Below the pieces are notes generated by a model. The model had not been told where the DNA came from, searched no databases, and was given only the letters and a program-made list of their open reading frames with translations. Of a DNA stretch of 64,000 bases, positions 8,613-17,527 are shown piece by piece. The stretch's first letter is position 1, and each line of letters starts with the position of its first letter. A program made the translations under genes and the position numbers. This stretch comes from Bacillus chungangensis. GTDB taxonomy: Bacteria; Bacillota; Bacilli; Bacillales; Bacillaceae_C. The stretch is from NCBI RefSeq assembly GCF_030812995.1, contig NZ_JAUSTT010000022.1, forward strand, positions 27,792 to 91,791, given 5' to 3'.

Positions 8613-9527
8613 CTAATCCCCTTTCGGGTCTAATGCATCACGAAGTCCATCTCCAACGAAGTTAAAGCTTAGCACTGTTAAAAGAATAAGCACACCTGGA
8701 AAGAATGGATACCACGGTGCTTTCATTAAAACAGTAAAGTCTTGCGCATCTTGAAGCATATTCCCCCAGCTAGGAGTCGGCGGTTGAATTCCGAGTCCTA
8801 AATAACTTAATCCAGCTTCAGATAGAATCACGCTACCAATTAAAAGTGTTGCAGACACGATAATCGGACCCATTGCATTTGGTAAAATATGGCCAAAAAT
8901 GATCCTTGATGCTCTCGTTCCAATCGTTCGTGACGCCAATACAAAGTCACGGGTCCGCAGTGTTAAAAATTCCCCACGCACAAGACGTGCAGTACTCGTC
9001 CAGCTTGTTAGCGCGAAAACAAGGATTAATGAATTAACTCCAGGATTGAAGATTGTAACGATCGTAATAAGTAAAAATAAACTTGGGATCGAAATAATAA
9101 TATCAACGATACGCATTAAAATCGCATCGATGATTCCACCGTAATAACCAGCAAGCGCTCCAACTGTGATGCCAATTACTAAAGCACCTGCAACAGAACC
9201 AAAACCAACCAATAATGAAATGCGGCCGCCATATAAAAGGCGCGTAAATACATCTCGCCCATAGCGATCGGTTCCAAGCCAATATTCAGCACTTGGCGGC
9301 AGCAGCTTCTTTGTTAAGCTTTGCGCTTCAAAAGGATAAGGTGCAATCACTGGCGCTAAAATAGCGGCCATGATGATGATAAATAAGAAGATTGCTCCAA
9401 AAATCGCTAATTTATTTTGCAAAAATTTACGAAAAAAGATTTTCGTTAATGTATCGGGCTTTTCCAGCAAATGGGGGTTCATTTGAAGCTCTTGATCTGT
9501 TATTTCTACATTTCCTTGTGACATCAT
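8613..9527 (-). CDS. appC: oligopeptide ABC transporter permease AppC
   Basis: A 304-residue inner-membrane permease of the OppC/DppC type. After an N-terminal cytoplasmic stretch and one membrane helix it has [24 protein letters not shown], the signature of this subunit. The EAA-type loop that docks on the ATPases follows ([20 protein letters not shown]). It ends with [12 protein letters not shown], the usual C terminus. It is the last gene of the D-F-A-B-C operon, 9 bases after appB, with an AAGGGGGG ribosome binding site, and is followed directly by a terminator. Confidence 0.92.
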   Translation of the reverse strand: MMSQGNVEITDQELQMNPHLLEKPDTLTKIFFRKFLQNKLAIFGAIFLFIIIMAAILAPVIAPYPFEAQSLTKKLLPPSAEYWLGTDRYGRDVFTRLLYGGRISLLVGFGSVAGALVIGITVGALAGYYGGIIDAILMRIVDIIISIPSLFLLITIVTIFNPGVNSLILVFALTSWTSTARLVRGEFLTLRTRDFVLASRTIGTRASRIIFGHILPNAMGPIIVSATLLIGSVILSEAGLSYLGLGIQPPTPSWGNMLQDAQDFTVLMKAPWYPFFPGVLILLTVLSFNFVGDGLRDALDPKGD

Positions 9528-9536
9528 TTTCCCCCC

Positions 9537-10487
9537 TTAATACTCAATTCGCGGATCAAAGATTGCATATAGAATATCCGCTAATAAATTTCCTAGTACA
9601 ACAAACACTGCAGAAATAACAGTAAGTGCCATAATGACAGGATAGTCTCTTGTGAATGCTGACTCAATAAATAATAACCCGATACCCGGCCAGCTAAATA
9701 CTTTTTCCGTAATAGCCGCACCGCCAATAAACGACGGAAGCATTAAACCAAAGATCGTCACAATTGGAATCATGCCATTTCGTAGACCATGTTTGATAAC
9801 TACTTTTTTCTCTTTAAAACCCTTTGATTTTGCCGTACGAATATAATCTTGTTTCAATACATCTAGCATGCTAGACCGTGTATAGCGGGTTAATGCAGCC
9901 ATATCAGCAGTCGCAAGCACAAATGCAGGTAAAATTAAATGGTGAATCCGATCCCAAATACTAAAGGGCGCATTTAAAGTAGAAACGCCGCCTGTTGGGA
10001 ACCATTGCAGCTGGACACCAAACACAATGATCAGCATTAAGCCAAGCCAAAAGTTTGGTGTGGCAACACCAAGAAACGATGTAACCGTTACTGAATAATC
10101 CAACTTCGAATATGGCCTCATAGCAGACATAATTCCAAATGGAATCGAAATGAAAATGGCTAAAAATGTAGAAACAATCATAAGAAGCAGTGTATTTGGT
10201 AAACGATTTAAAATCATTTCACTAACAGGGACACCACGACGAATTAGAGAGGTGCCAAAGTCTCCTTTGACCATATTTCCTAGCCATTTTACGTATTGAA
10301 CTGGAATAGGATCATTTAATCCATACCGTTCTTCAAATTTAACTTTGTCTTCATCACTCATTTTAGGATCCATCAACATTGCGACGGGGCCGCCTGGTGC
10401 GGCTTTAATAAGCGCAAATGATAAAATGGTAATTCCAAGCAGCAAGGGAATAGCCATTAAAACACGCCGAATAATATAAGAAATCAT
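9537..10487 (-). CDS. appB: oligopeptide ABC transporter permease AppB
   Basis: A 316-residue OppB-type permease. It starts MISYIIRRVLMAIPLLLGIT, the conserved first helix, and contains DPIPVQYVKWLGNMVKGDFG and the EAA-like RTAKSKGFKEKKVVIKHGLRN loop that contacts AppD/AppF. It ends LADILYAIFDPRI. It lies 312 bases downstream of appA, from which it is separated by an attenuating hairpin, and 9 bases upstream of appC. Confidence 0.92.
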   Translation of the reverse strand: MISYIIRRVLMAIPLLLGITILSFALIKAAPGGPVAMLMDPKMSDEDKVKFEERYGLNDPIPVQYVKWLGNMVKGDFGTSLIRRGVPVSEMILNRLPNTLLLMIVSTFLAIFISIPFGIMSAMRPYSKLDYSVTVTSFLGVATPNFWLGLMLIIVFGVQLQWFPTGGVSTLNAPFSIWDRIHHLILPAFVLATADMAALTRYTRSSMLDVLKQDYIRTAKSKGFKEKKVVIKHGLRNGMIPIVTIFGLMLPSFIGGAAITEKVFSWPGIGLLFIESAFTRDYPVIMALTVISAVFVVLGNLLADILYAIFDPRIEY

Positions 10488-10799
10488 TGCCTATTCTCCT
10501 TCAGTTTCATTTTTTCATCATTCTCCTACGCCATTAGTTTACGATCGAAAAAAAGTGTTTGCGATCTGGGTAGGGAAGCTTCCTGAAGAGAACTTCATAC
10601 TCAAAAAATACAGAAGGCAGCACTTGCTTGATAATAAGACAAGTGTTCCCTTGCATCACAAACGATTTTTAAATAAAGAGAGAAGTTCTAATGTATGCGA
10701 AATACGTTATAGTACATTAACGTATGGATTTTTAAGCTCAAATGAGAAGAAAAGGGGAAATAAGCAATCATTTCCCCTGTTTCTCAAAATACAACTTGC
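10488..10799 (-). terminator. appA-appB spacer with an attenuator-like hairpin at 10753-10778
   Basis: Just after the appA stop (minus strand) AGGGGAAAT pairs with ATTTCCCCT and is followed by TTTTCTTC. Such a partial terminator between a binding-protein gene and its permeases is a common way to make more binding protein than permease. The rest of the 312-base spacer has no gene I can support. Confidence 0.65.
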
Positions 10800-12461
10800 T
10801 TATTTTTCTTCTTCCAACCACCATTTGTTAGCATGATAAATTTGATTTTTTGGATGGAATTCATAGCCTCTCAAGTTTTTCGGCATTGCTCTATACTCAT
10901 CTGGATAGTATAAGAAAGTGTACGGTTGATCTTCAGCAATCTGCGCTTGGATTTCACCAATCATTTCTTTTCGTTTTTCACGGTCTTTTTCTTTTAACTG
11001 TGCTTCCATTAAAGGATCAATGTCAGGGTTGGAGTACCCTTGCATATTATTTCCTTTTTCCATTTCATCAGTATGGAAAATGCCGCTTGGATCTGGATCA
11101 ATTGCCAAACTCCAGCCCATTACAACCGCTTCAAAATTACGCTCTACAGAATTAAGATCTTTAATAAGAGCGCTAAATTCCATAATGGCCGGCTTCGCGT
11201 CAATACCAACTTCTTTTAATTGTTCTTGCAAAATAACAGCAACATCTTCACGAACTTTGTTGCCTTGGTTCGTTTTGATTTCAAATGAAAATTTCTTTCC
11301 GTCTTTTTCTAGAATGCCATCAGCTCCTGGCTCCCAGCCAGCTTCTGCCAACAATTCTTTTGCTTTTTCACGATCGAAATCAAATTTCGGTACATCTGGA
11401 TTGTATGCCCAGCTTAATGGACTTTCTGGCACGTGTGCTACTTCACCATGTCCATCCATTACATTCTCAACAATTTCTTCACGATTAATTGCATGTGTAA
11501 TCGCCTGACGAACTTTTTTATCTTTAAACAAATCATTACGCATGTTATACCCTAAATACGTATAAGATAGTGCCATGCTGTTTTCAAGTCGTAAATTCGC
11601 AGCATCAGCAAATGCTTCTACTGTTTCTACATCTGGTTGGTCAACTTGAGGAAAATAGTTGATATCTCCAGATTGTAATTGGGCAAGCATTGTGTTCGCA
11701 TCTGGAACGATTTTATAAGTAATGGTATCCAAATATGGACGTCCATCAAAGTAGTCTTCAAATGCTTCTACTTTTACATATTCGCCATCTTTCCATTCAA
11801 CAAATTTAAATGGACCAGCACCAATTGGATTTTTCGTATTAAATTCATGTTCCCCTAAATCAGCAATCGGAACATCGCCTAAAATATGTTCAGGCAAGAT
11901 CGCAAAGCCAAGTCCAATCAATGGGAACTGGACATCTACTTCCTTCATATGGAATTTAACTGTATAATCATCGACTTTTTCAACACTTTCTAATGATTTA
12001 AAATATGCGGCGCGCACCCCATCATAGTCTGGGCTTAATGGAATGTTGTAAGTAAAGACAACATCGTCGGCATTTAATTCTTCACCATCGTGGAATTTAA
12101 TGCCTTCTTTGATCTTTACCGTATACGTTAACGCATCTTCTGATTCTTCGACACTTTCTGCCGCAGCGCCTTCTGTCGTTTGATTAAAATCAAGATCAGC
12201 ACTTGTTAAACCGATAAACATCATGTCAATGATATTACTGCTGACGTTATCGTTGTAATACAGATTATTAAAATTAGTTGGTGAGCCACTAATACCAAAG
12301 ACAAGGTCGCCACCGTATTGCGGTTCTCCAGTAGATTCTTCTTTTTTGCCATCGCCAGAACTTTTTTCTGAATCTTTGCTTGCATCTTTACCGCCGCACG
12401 CTGCTAGAAACATAGAAAGCACTAGCATCATGCTCAATAACAGATACGCTTTTTTCTTCAT
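10800..12461 (-). CDS. appA: oligopeptide-binding lipoprotein AppA
   Basis: A 553-residue extracellular peptide-binding lipoprotein of the SBP_bac_5 family. The signal peptide ends in the lipobox LAAC at residues 18-21, so Cys21 is expected to be lipidated. A Ser/Lys/Glu-rich linker follows, then the binding domain, with KIKEGIKFHDGEELNADDVVFT and NPIGAGPFKFVEWKDGEYV as conserved landmarks. The C-terminal region (YTFLYYPDEYRAMPKNLRGY) closely recalls B. subtilis AppA, which favours App over Opp or Dpp. The start has GGGGGGAAGAAA upstream. Confidence 0.92.
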   Translation of the reverse strand: MKKKAYLLLSMMLVLSMFLAACGGKDASKDSEKSSGDGKKEESTGEPQYGGDLVFGISGSPTNFNNLYYNDNVSSNIIDMMFIGLTSADLDFNQTTEGAAAESVEESEDALTYTVKIKEGIKFHDGEELNADDVVFTYNIPLSPDYDGVRAAYFKSLESVEKVDDYTVKFHMKEVDVQFPLIGLGFAILPEHILGDVPIADLGEHEFNTKNPIGAGPFKFVEWKDGEYVKVEAFEDYFDGRPYLDTITYKIVPDANTMLAQLQSGDINYFPQVDQPDVETVEAFADAANLRLENSMALSYTYLGYNMRNDLFKDKKVRQAITHAINREEIVENVMDGHGEVAHVPESPLSWAYNPDVPKFDFDREKAKELLAEAGWEPGADGILEKDGKKFSFEIKTNQGNKVREDVAVILQEQLKEVGIDAKPAIMEFSALIKDLNSVERNFEAVVMGWSLAIDPDPSGIFHTDEMEKGNNMQGYSNPDIDPLMEAQLKEKDREKRKEMIGEIQAQIAEDQPYTFLYYPDEYRAMPKNLRGYEFHPKNQIYHANKWWLEEEK

Positions 12462-12573
12462 TTTCTTCCCCCCATTATTATTTTCATATGTTCATAGTCG
12501 TATAAAACGTTGAAGCTCTGAACCATCACCCCTTTCAATCGACTGTGTACAGCATTTTAGGGTTCACTGTACT

Positions 12574-13593
12574 CTAGTACAAGTGACAAGCAACGAAATG
12601 CTCTTTTTTGATTTCCTTAAACTCAGGCACTGCCTGGCGGCAAATATCTTTTGCCATAGGGCATCTCGTATGAAAGACACATCCTTTTGGCGGATTAGCT
12701 GGGCTCGGCAGTTCTCCTTGCAGTACAATCCGCTCTCGCCTTGCGACGCCTTTTTTACGCGGCACAGGAACAGCGGAGAGCAATGCTTGTGTGTAAGGAT
12801 GGAGTGGCTCAGAGAAAAGACTATTTTTTGAAGCTAATTCCATCATTTTTCCTAAATACATGACGCCAACACGGTCGCTTATATGGCGAACGACACTTAA
12901 ATCATGAGAGATAAAAATATAAGTAAGTCCAAATTCATCTTGTAAATCTTTCATTAAATTAATAATTTGCGCTTGAATGGACACATCGAGCGCAGAAACG
13001 GATTCATCTGCAATAATTAAATCTGGATTCAACGCTAATGCCCGCGCAATACCAACACGCTGCCGCTGTCCTCCAGAAAATTCATGCGGATAGCGATTAA
13101 TGAAGGATGGATTAAAACCGACTTTATCTAATAGGTCTTCCATCCTTTCTTCCCGTTCTTTCTTGCTATACATATTATGTGTAATATAAGGCTCACTCAA
13201 AATGGCCTTTAAAGTTTTTCGTGGGTTCATCGACGCATACGGATCTTGAAAAATCATTTGAATATCTTTCCGTACGGTCGTCCTCATATGTTTCTCAGAA
13301 AGATGAGAGATATCTTTTCCTTTAAAGAGGATGCTACCATCAGTAGGCTCATATAGACGAATAATCGTCCTGCCAGCTGTTGACTTTCCACAGCCAGATT
13401 CACCAACAATTCCGAGCGTTTCTCCTTGCTTTACCATCATGTCTACACCATCAACTGCTTTTACATGGCCGACTGTTCTTTGAAAAACACCTGCTTTAAT
13501 CGGGAAGTGTTTTTTTAAATTCTTTACCTCTAGCAAATATTCTGAATCATATGTTTTCGTTTTTTGTACGTTCTCTTGAGCAGCCGTTTTCAT
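12574..13593 (-). CDS. appF: oligopeptide ABC transporter ATPase AppF
   Basis: A 339-residue cytoplasmic ATPase. It shows Walker A GESGCGKST near residue 64, Q-loop IFQDPYASMNP, signature FSGGQRQRVGIARAL, Walker B LIIADESVSALD and switch FISHDLS. The Walker B proline common in relatives is Ser here (ADES). The C terminus has the oligopeptide-family extension CVFHTRCPMAKDICRQ with spaced cysteines. It overlaps appD by 4 bases and precedes appA by 112 bases. Confidence 0.92.
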   Translation of the reverse strand: MKTAAQENVQKTKTYDSEYLLEVKNLKKHFPIKAGVFQRTVGHVKAVDGVDMMVKQGETLGIVGESGCGKSTAGRTIIRLYEPTDGSILFKGKDISHLSEKHMRTTVRKDIQMIFQDPYASMNPRKTLKAILSEPYITHNMYSKKEREERMEDLLDKVGFNPSFINRYPHEFSGGQRQRVGIARALALNPDLIIADESVSALDVSIQAQIINLMKDLQDEFGLTYIFISHDLSVVRHISDRVGVMYLGKMMELASKNSLFSEPLHPYTQALLSAVPVPRKKGVARRERIVLQGELPSPANPPKGCVFHTRCPMAKDICRQAVPEFKEIKKEHFVACHLY

Positions 13594-14594
13594 GCTTTTG
13601 CCTCCTCCTCGTCAGATAAAAAACAACGGACTGAACGGCCATCACGCGTCGGTTTTAGTTCAGGCTGTTCTTTCAGACAGCGTTCAAACGCATGAGGACA
13701 CCGAGGAGCAAAGCGACATCCTTTTGGGAAGTGTTCTGGAGACGGAACATTTCCGACAATGGAATCGAGCCGATCCTTGTCGCCATCTATAGGTGGGATG
13801 GAATCCATCAACCCGATCGTATATGGGTGTAGAGGTTCATCAAATAAATCCTCTACAGCAGCCTCTTCCACAACTTGTCCACAGTACATGACAAGCACTC
13901 GATCCGCAACATCCGAAACGACCCCTAGATCATGAGTAATGATTAATATCGATGTATCAAACTTCTCACTTACTTCCTTCATTAAATCTAATATTTGCGC
14001 TTGAATCGTTACATCCAGCGCTGTCGTAGGTTCATCTGCAATTAACAGTTTAGGGTTGCAGCTCATTGCCATCGCGATCATTACCCGCTGTCTCATTCCA
14101 CCGGAGAGTCTATGTGGATAATCATCAATGATTTCTGCTGCCCTAGAGAAGCCTACTAATTGTAACAATTCAATGGCTTTTTTTGTCGCTTCTTTTTTTG
14201 ACATTTTTTGATGGTAAATAAGTACTTCTACAATTTGTTCACCAATTGTCAAAACTGGGTTGAGTGATGTCATTGGCTCCTGAAAAATCATCGAGATATC
14301 GTTGCCGCGTATATGGCACATCTCATCTTCTGAAACTTTCACAAGATCGCGGCCTTCTAATAGAATTTCACCATCGACAATTTTCCCCGGGGGACTTGGA
14401 ATTAAACGCATAATGGATAGGGAAGTGATACTTTTTCCTGAACCTGACTCCCCTACAAGAGCAACCGTTTCCCCTTTATTTATTTTTAAATCAACGCCGT
14501 CAACGGCTGGAATCACTTTTTTTCTGCGAAAAAAATGTGTTTTCAAATTTTTTACTTCTAACAAAGTGGACAAACTTTTCACCATCCTCATCAT
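13590..14594 (-). CDS. appD: oligopeptide ABC transporter ATPase AppD
   Basis: The first gene of the operon and the second ATPase of the pair, with 334 residues from the first ATG. It has Walker A GESGSGKSI, Q-loop IFQEPMTSLNP, signature LSGGMRQRVMIAMAM, Walker B LLIADEPTTALD and the C-terminal CRFAPRCPHAFERC cysteine segment. The start is uncertain. The ATG at 14594 has no ribosome binding site, while GTG (14582) or TTG (14573) starts have purine-rich AGGATGGTG nearby and still leave the domain complete. Confidence 0.9.
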   Translation of the reverse strand: MMRMVKSLSTLLEVKNLKTHFFRRKKVIPAVDGVDLKINKGETVALVGESGSGKSITSLSIMRLIPSPPGKIVDGEILLEGRDLVKVSEDEMCHIRGNDISMIFQEPMTSLNPVLTIGEQIVEVLIYHQKMSKKEATKKAIELLQLVGFSRAAEIIDDYPHRLSGGMRQRVMIAMAMSCNPKLLIADEPTTALDVTIQAQILDLMKEVSEKFDTSILIITHDLGVVSDVADRVLVMYCGQVVEEAAVEDLFDEPLHPYTIGLMDSIPPIDGDKDRLDSIVGNVPSPEHFPKGCRFAPRCPHAFERCLKEQPELKPTRDGRSVRCFLSDEEEAKA

Positions 14595-15275
14595 GCTACA
14601 AAAAAAAATCTAGGAATCAAGCAAAAAGGAAATAACTTTGGGATGAAAGCGCTTCAATTGTATGAATATACAATTTTCCCTAGTAGGAGAACCCTGTTTT
14701 TCATCTTGATCAACAGGCGGGGATGCTGCACTTGTCTGCTATCAATCATGTATTTCCTTTCTTTCCTAGAAAACGACAATTTGAGCGTTAAATATTTACC
14801 ACGCTCTCGTGATAGCAAGTTGTTAAGTTAATTACCTTGCAACGGTACGACTTATTTGTATATTATTACAAAGCAATTACAAAATGCAAGTTATTTTTTA
14901 TAACAGCTTATTTTCTAAAAAATAAAAATAATATTTAAAACGAGGAAACGCTTTGTCTTTATTGGATTATAACACAAATACATCCATGCTATTTCATTAT
15001 TTTTCTATAAAATGAAAGAATTTTGGATTGAATAAAGTGAGAAAACTCATTTTAATTTTTATATTTACACATCACCGTAGTAACGTGATAGAATCGTGTT
15101 TTCATCGTCTTTCTGTTAAACTTTGTTTTATATCATAAAGATCGTATAAATATTCATTACTAATAAATGAATATTCAAATTATTGTTTGTTGCAGCGAAA
15201 ATATGACATGAAAATAATGATATTTTTTAAATAGTAAATGACAAATAAACTCGTTTAAACAAATTTTAAACGAGT
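14595..15275 (-). promoter_or_regulatory. spacer between the two ABC operons
   Basis: This 681-base stretch should contain the promoter of the appDFABC operon. It is very AT-rich. An inverted repeat AATATTCATT...AATGAATATT lies at 15149-15175 and the terminator of the upstream operon is at the right end. No open frame here has both a ribosome binding site and a recognisable protein. Confidence 0.45.
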
Positions 15276-15278
15276 TCA
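15248..15278 (-). terminator. terminator of the second oligopeptide ABC operon
   Basis: A 12-base inverted repeat, AACTCGTTTAAA and TTTAAACGAGTT around a 5-base loop, starts at the stop codon of the last permease gene (minus strand). The tail is AT-rich rather than a clean T run. Confidence 0.6.
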
Positions 15279-16172
15279 TTTCGGATTGAAAGCATCCTTT
15301 AATCCTTCGCCTATAAAATTGATGGATAAAATGGTCATTGTAATAATAGTTGCAGGTGGTATCCAAATCCATGGTTTATATTGAAGAACATCTGGTTCCT
15401 TTGCTGAAGATAGCATATTGCCCCAACTTGGCACTTCTTGCGGCACCCCGAAACCTAGGTAGCTTAAACCTGCTTCGACAACGATCATCCCTGCAAATAG
15501 TAATGAAGCTTGTACGATGATTGTCGAAACGACGTTTGGAAGCAAATGCTTTACAATAATTTTATAAGGGGAACAGCCAATCGAAATGGATGCCAAAATA
15601 TATTCATTTTCTTTTTCAGCTAAAATTTTGCTGCGTACAATCCGAGCAACTCCTCCCCAAGATAGGATGCTAATGACGAATATTAATACCCAAACACCTG
15701 AAACTTTTCCAAACAGAATCATATTAAGAACAAGGACAAATACTAAAAATGGAAAGTTTAAGATGAAATCAGTAAAACGCATGAGAAGATCGTCGATTAT
15801 ACCGCCAAAATAACCTGCAATTGAACCAATTACAGTGCCAATTAAAACGATAAAAAAAGTACATGACATGCCAACTAAAAGAGAAACTCGCCCCCCGTAC
15901 AGCAGTCTTGTAAATACATCTCGACCACTTTTATCTGTTCCGAGCCAATGTTCTTGTGATGGCGTCAATGACATTTGGCCAATATTGACTTTGGAAATGT
16001 CAATCGTCGTTACATATGGTGCTGCAAAGGAGGTAATGACGACAAGCAATAAAAAACTTGTACTGATCATTGCTAATTTATTTTTTAAAAACTTCCTGCG
16101 CGCAATTGCCCATGGAGATAGACTCAATTTATAAGGATTTTTCTTTACATTCTTTCGTGTGACAATGTCCAT
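15276..16172 (-). CDS. peptide ABC transporter permease, OppC/AppC type (second operon)
   Basis: A 298-residue permease with [24 protein letters not shown] and the EAA-like ASISIGCSPYKIIVKHLLPN loop. It ends FIGEGLKDAFNPK. It is a clear paralogue of the AppC of the neighbouring operon and is encoded at the same last position. It begins 14 bases after the partner permease gene. Substrate specificity cannot be read from the permease. Confidence 0.9.
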   Translation of the reverse strand: MDIVTRKNVKKNPYKLSLSPWAIARRKFLKNKLAMISTSFLLLVVITSFAAPYVTTIDISKVNIGQMSLTPSQEHWLGTDKSGRDVFTRLLYGGRVSLLVGMSCTFFIVLIGTVIGSIAGYFGGIIDDLLMRFTDFILNFPFLVFVLVLNMILFGKVSGVWVLIFVISILSWGGVARIVRSKILAEKENEYILASISIGCSPYKIIVKHLLPNVVSTIIVQASLLFAGMIVVEAGLSYLGFGVPQEVPSWGNMLSSAKEPDVLQYKPWIWIPPATIITMTILSINFIGEGLKDAFNPK

Positions 16173-16186
16173 TTGCCAGCCCCCTT

Positions 16187-17152
16187 TTAATCTAGCCGAA
16201 TTCGCGGATCAACAATTCCGTATAAAATGTCTGCAAGTAAATTTCCAAAAAGGGTTAAAAAAGAAAACATCATCGTCAAAGTCATTAAAACGGGATAATC
16301 TCGCGTTTGAACAGAATTTAAAAACAATTGTCCAATGCCAGGGTACGTAAAAATGGTTTCAGTAATAATCGCACCATTGACAAGAGAAACAAGGTCAAAT
16401 CCTAAAAAAGTAACGATTGTAATAATGGAGTTTCGTAAAATGTGAACATGATAGATTTTACTTTCCCGTGTTCCTTTTGCCCTTGCAGTCCGCACGAAGT
16501 CTTTGCGGCTATTTTCAATTATGTCGTTTCTTAAAAACTGTGTATAGCTAGCGGTGCTTAATGCTCCTAGTACGACAGCCGGTAAAATAACGTGCCGAAT
16601 GCGGCTAAGCCAATAGTCAACTGTTCCTTCCGTTAATTGAATATCTACAGAACCATTGGAAGGAAATACATTCAGCTGAAAAGAAAAAATATAAATGGCA
16701 AAAACAGCAGCAACAAAAGATGGAATAGCCAAACCGAGATAATTAAGCCCCCCAATGAGATGATCGCCAAGTGTGTATGGTTTTCTTCCAGCATAAATCC
16801 CCATCACAAAAGCGAGAATATAAGTAATGAAAAGCGCTGATGCACTTAAAAAAATGGTATTTGGAATCTTTTCAGCGATGATATCTTTAACAGGCATATG
16901 GAAACGTGTTGATTTTCCAAAGTCGCCCTTCATAAAATTGCTAATCCAGCGAATATATTGTGTAAAAATAGGGTCATTATATCCGAGTCTTTCTCTCATT
17001 TCTTCGATATACTTTGCATCGGTAATTTCTGGATCAATTTCTCCACTGAAGGGGTCTCCTGGCATTAATTTTGCAAGTGAAAACACAACAATGGAGATAA
17101 GGATTAACATTGGAATCATACCAAGTATTCTTCTCAGGCTATATTTAAGCAT
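16187..17152 (-). CDS. peptide ABC transporter permease, OppB/AppB type (second operon)
   Basis: A 321-residue permease that starts MLKYSLRRILGMIPMLILIS and has DPIFTQYIRWISNFMKGDFGKS and the coupling loop RTARAKGTRESKIYHVHILRN. It ends LADILYGIVDPRI. It is paralogous to AppB in the neighbouring operon. A 375-base gap containing repeat-family fragments separates it from the upstream binding-protein gene, so its expression may be partly uncoupled. Confidence 0.9.
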   Translation of the reverse strand: MLKYSLRRILGMIPMLILISIVVFSLAKLMPGDPFSGEIDPEITDAKYIEEMRERLGYNDPIFTQYIRWISNFMKGDFGKSTRFHMPVKDIIAEKIPNTIFLSASALFITYILAFVMGIYAGRKPYTLGDHLIGGLNYLGLAIPSFVAAVFAIYIFSFQLNVFPSNGSVDIQLTEGTVDYWLSRIRHVILPAVVLGALSTASYTQFLRNDIIENSRKDFVRTARAKGTRESKIYHVHILRNSIITIVTFLGFDLVSLVNGAIITETIFTYPGIGQLFLNSVQTRDYPVLMTLTMMFSFLTLFGNLLADILYGIVDPRIRLD

Positions 17153-17192
17153 TAGACATTCCTCCTCCCCTTATCTATTCAGCTTTTGTATT

Positions 17193-17247
17193 GCATCAGT
17201 GGGGGTTCATCAATAACTCCCCACTGATAGATATTTCACTTCATCCA
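17193..17247 (-). repeat. left-end hairpin fragment of the modular repeat family
   Basis: Read on the minus strand, GAAGTGAAA is followed by TATCAGTGGGGA...CCCCCACTGATGC. This is the same left-end hairpin as in the complete copies at 30.4, 52.2 and 63.1 kb. No right end is recognisable next to it. It lies between the binding-protein gene and the permeases of the second ABC operon, so it would be transcribed. Confidence 0.65.
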
Positions 17248-17423
17248 CTTTTTACTTGCCGTCAAGCGACACCTTGAGAGAGAAAACACCTTTTTAGTTC
17301 ATAAGATATATTGTTGGATCGAACAAATCGGACATTTTTCCAAAATAGATTCTGAGTATGAGAAGTCAAAGATAAGAGAAGTTTCCCATTAATTATATCT
17401 AGGATACTTTCCTTTCAGATAGA

Positions 17424-17474
17424 GGGGTCTTCCGCAACAAGACATCGAACAAAATAGTGTCCTTTTTTGAGGAC
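17424..17474 (-). repeat. diverged internal-module fragment of the repeat family
   Basis: On the minus strand AACGTCCTCAAAAAAGGA, then TTCGATGTCTTG and TTGCGGAAG, parallels the internal module of the full copies (ACGTCCTCGAAAAGGA, then GCGATGTATCGC and GCCGAAG). Identity is partial, so this is a tentative member. Confidence 0.45.
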
Positions 17475-17527
17475 GTTTCGTTCTTAGCTTGAGATCCTCT
17501 TGCACGTATACAAGTAATTGATTCACT

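Noticed and set aside
10555..10836. Open frame of 93 codons on the plus strand between appB and appA
   Set aside because: It crosses the attenuator hairpin and the end of appA, has no ribosome binding site and does not resemble any protein I know.
14640..14831. Open frame of 62 codons upstream of appD
   Set aside because: It lies in the promoter spacer, lacks a ribosome binding site and has no family resemblance.
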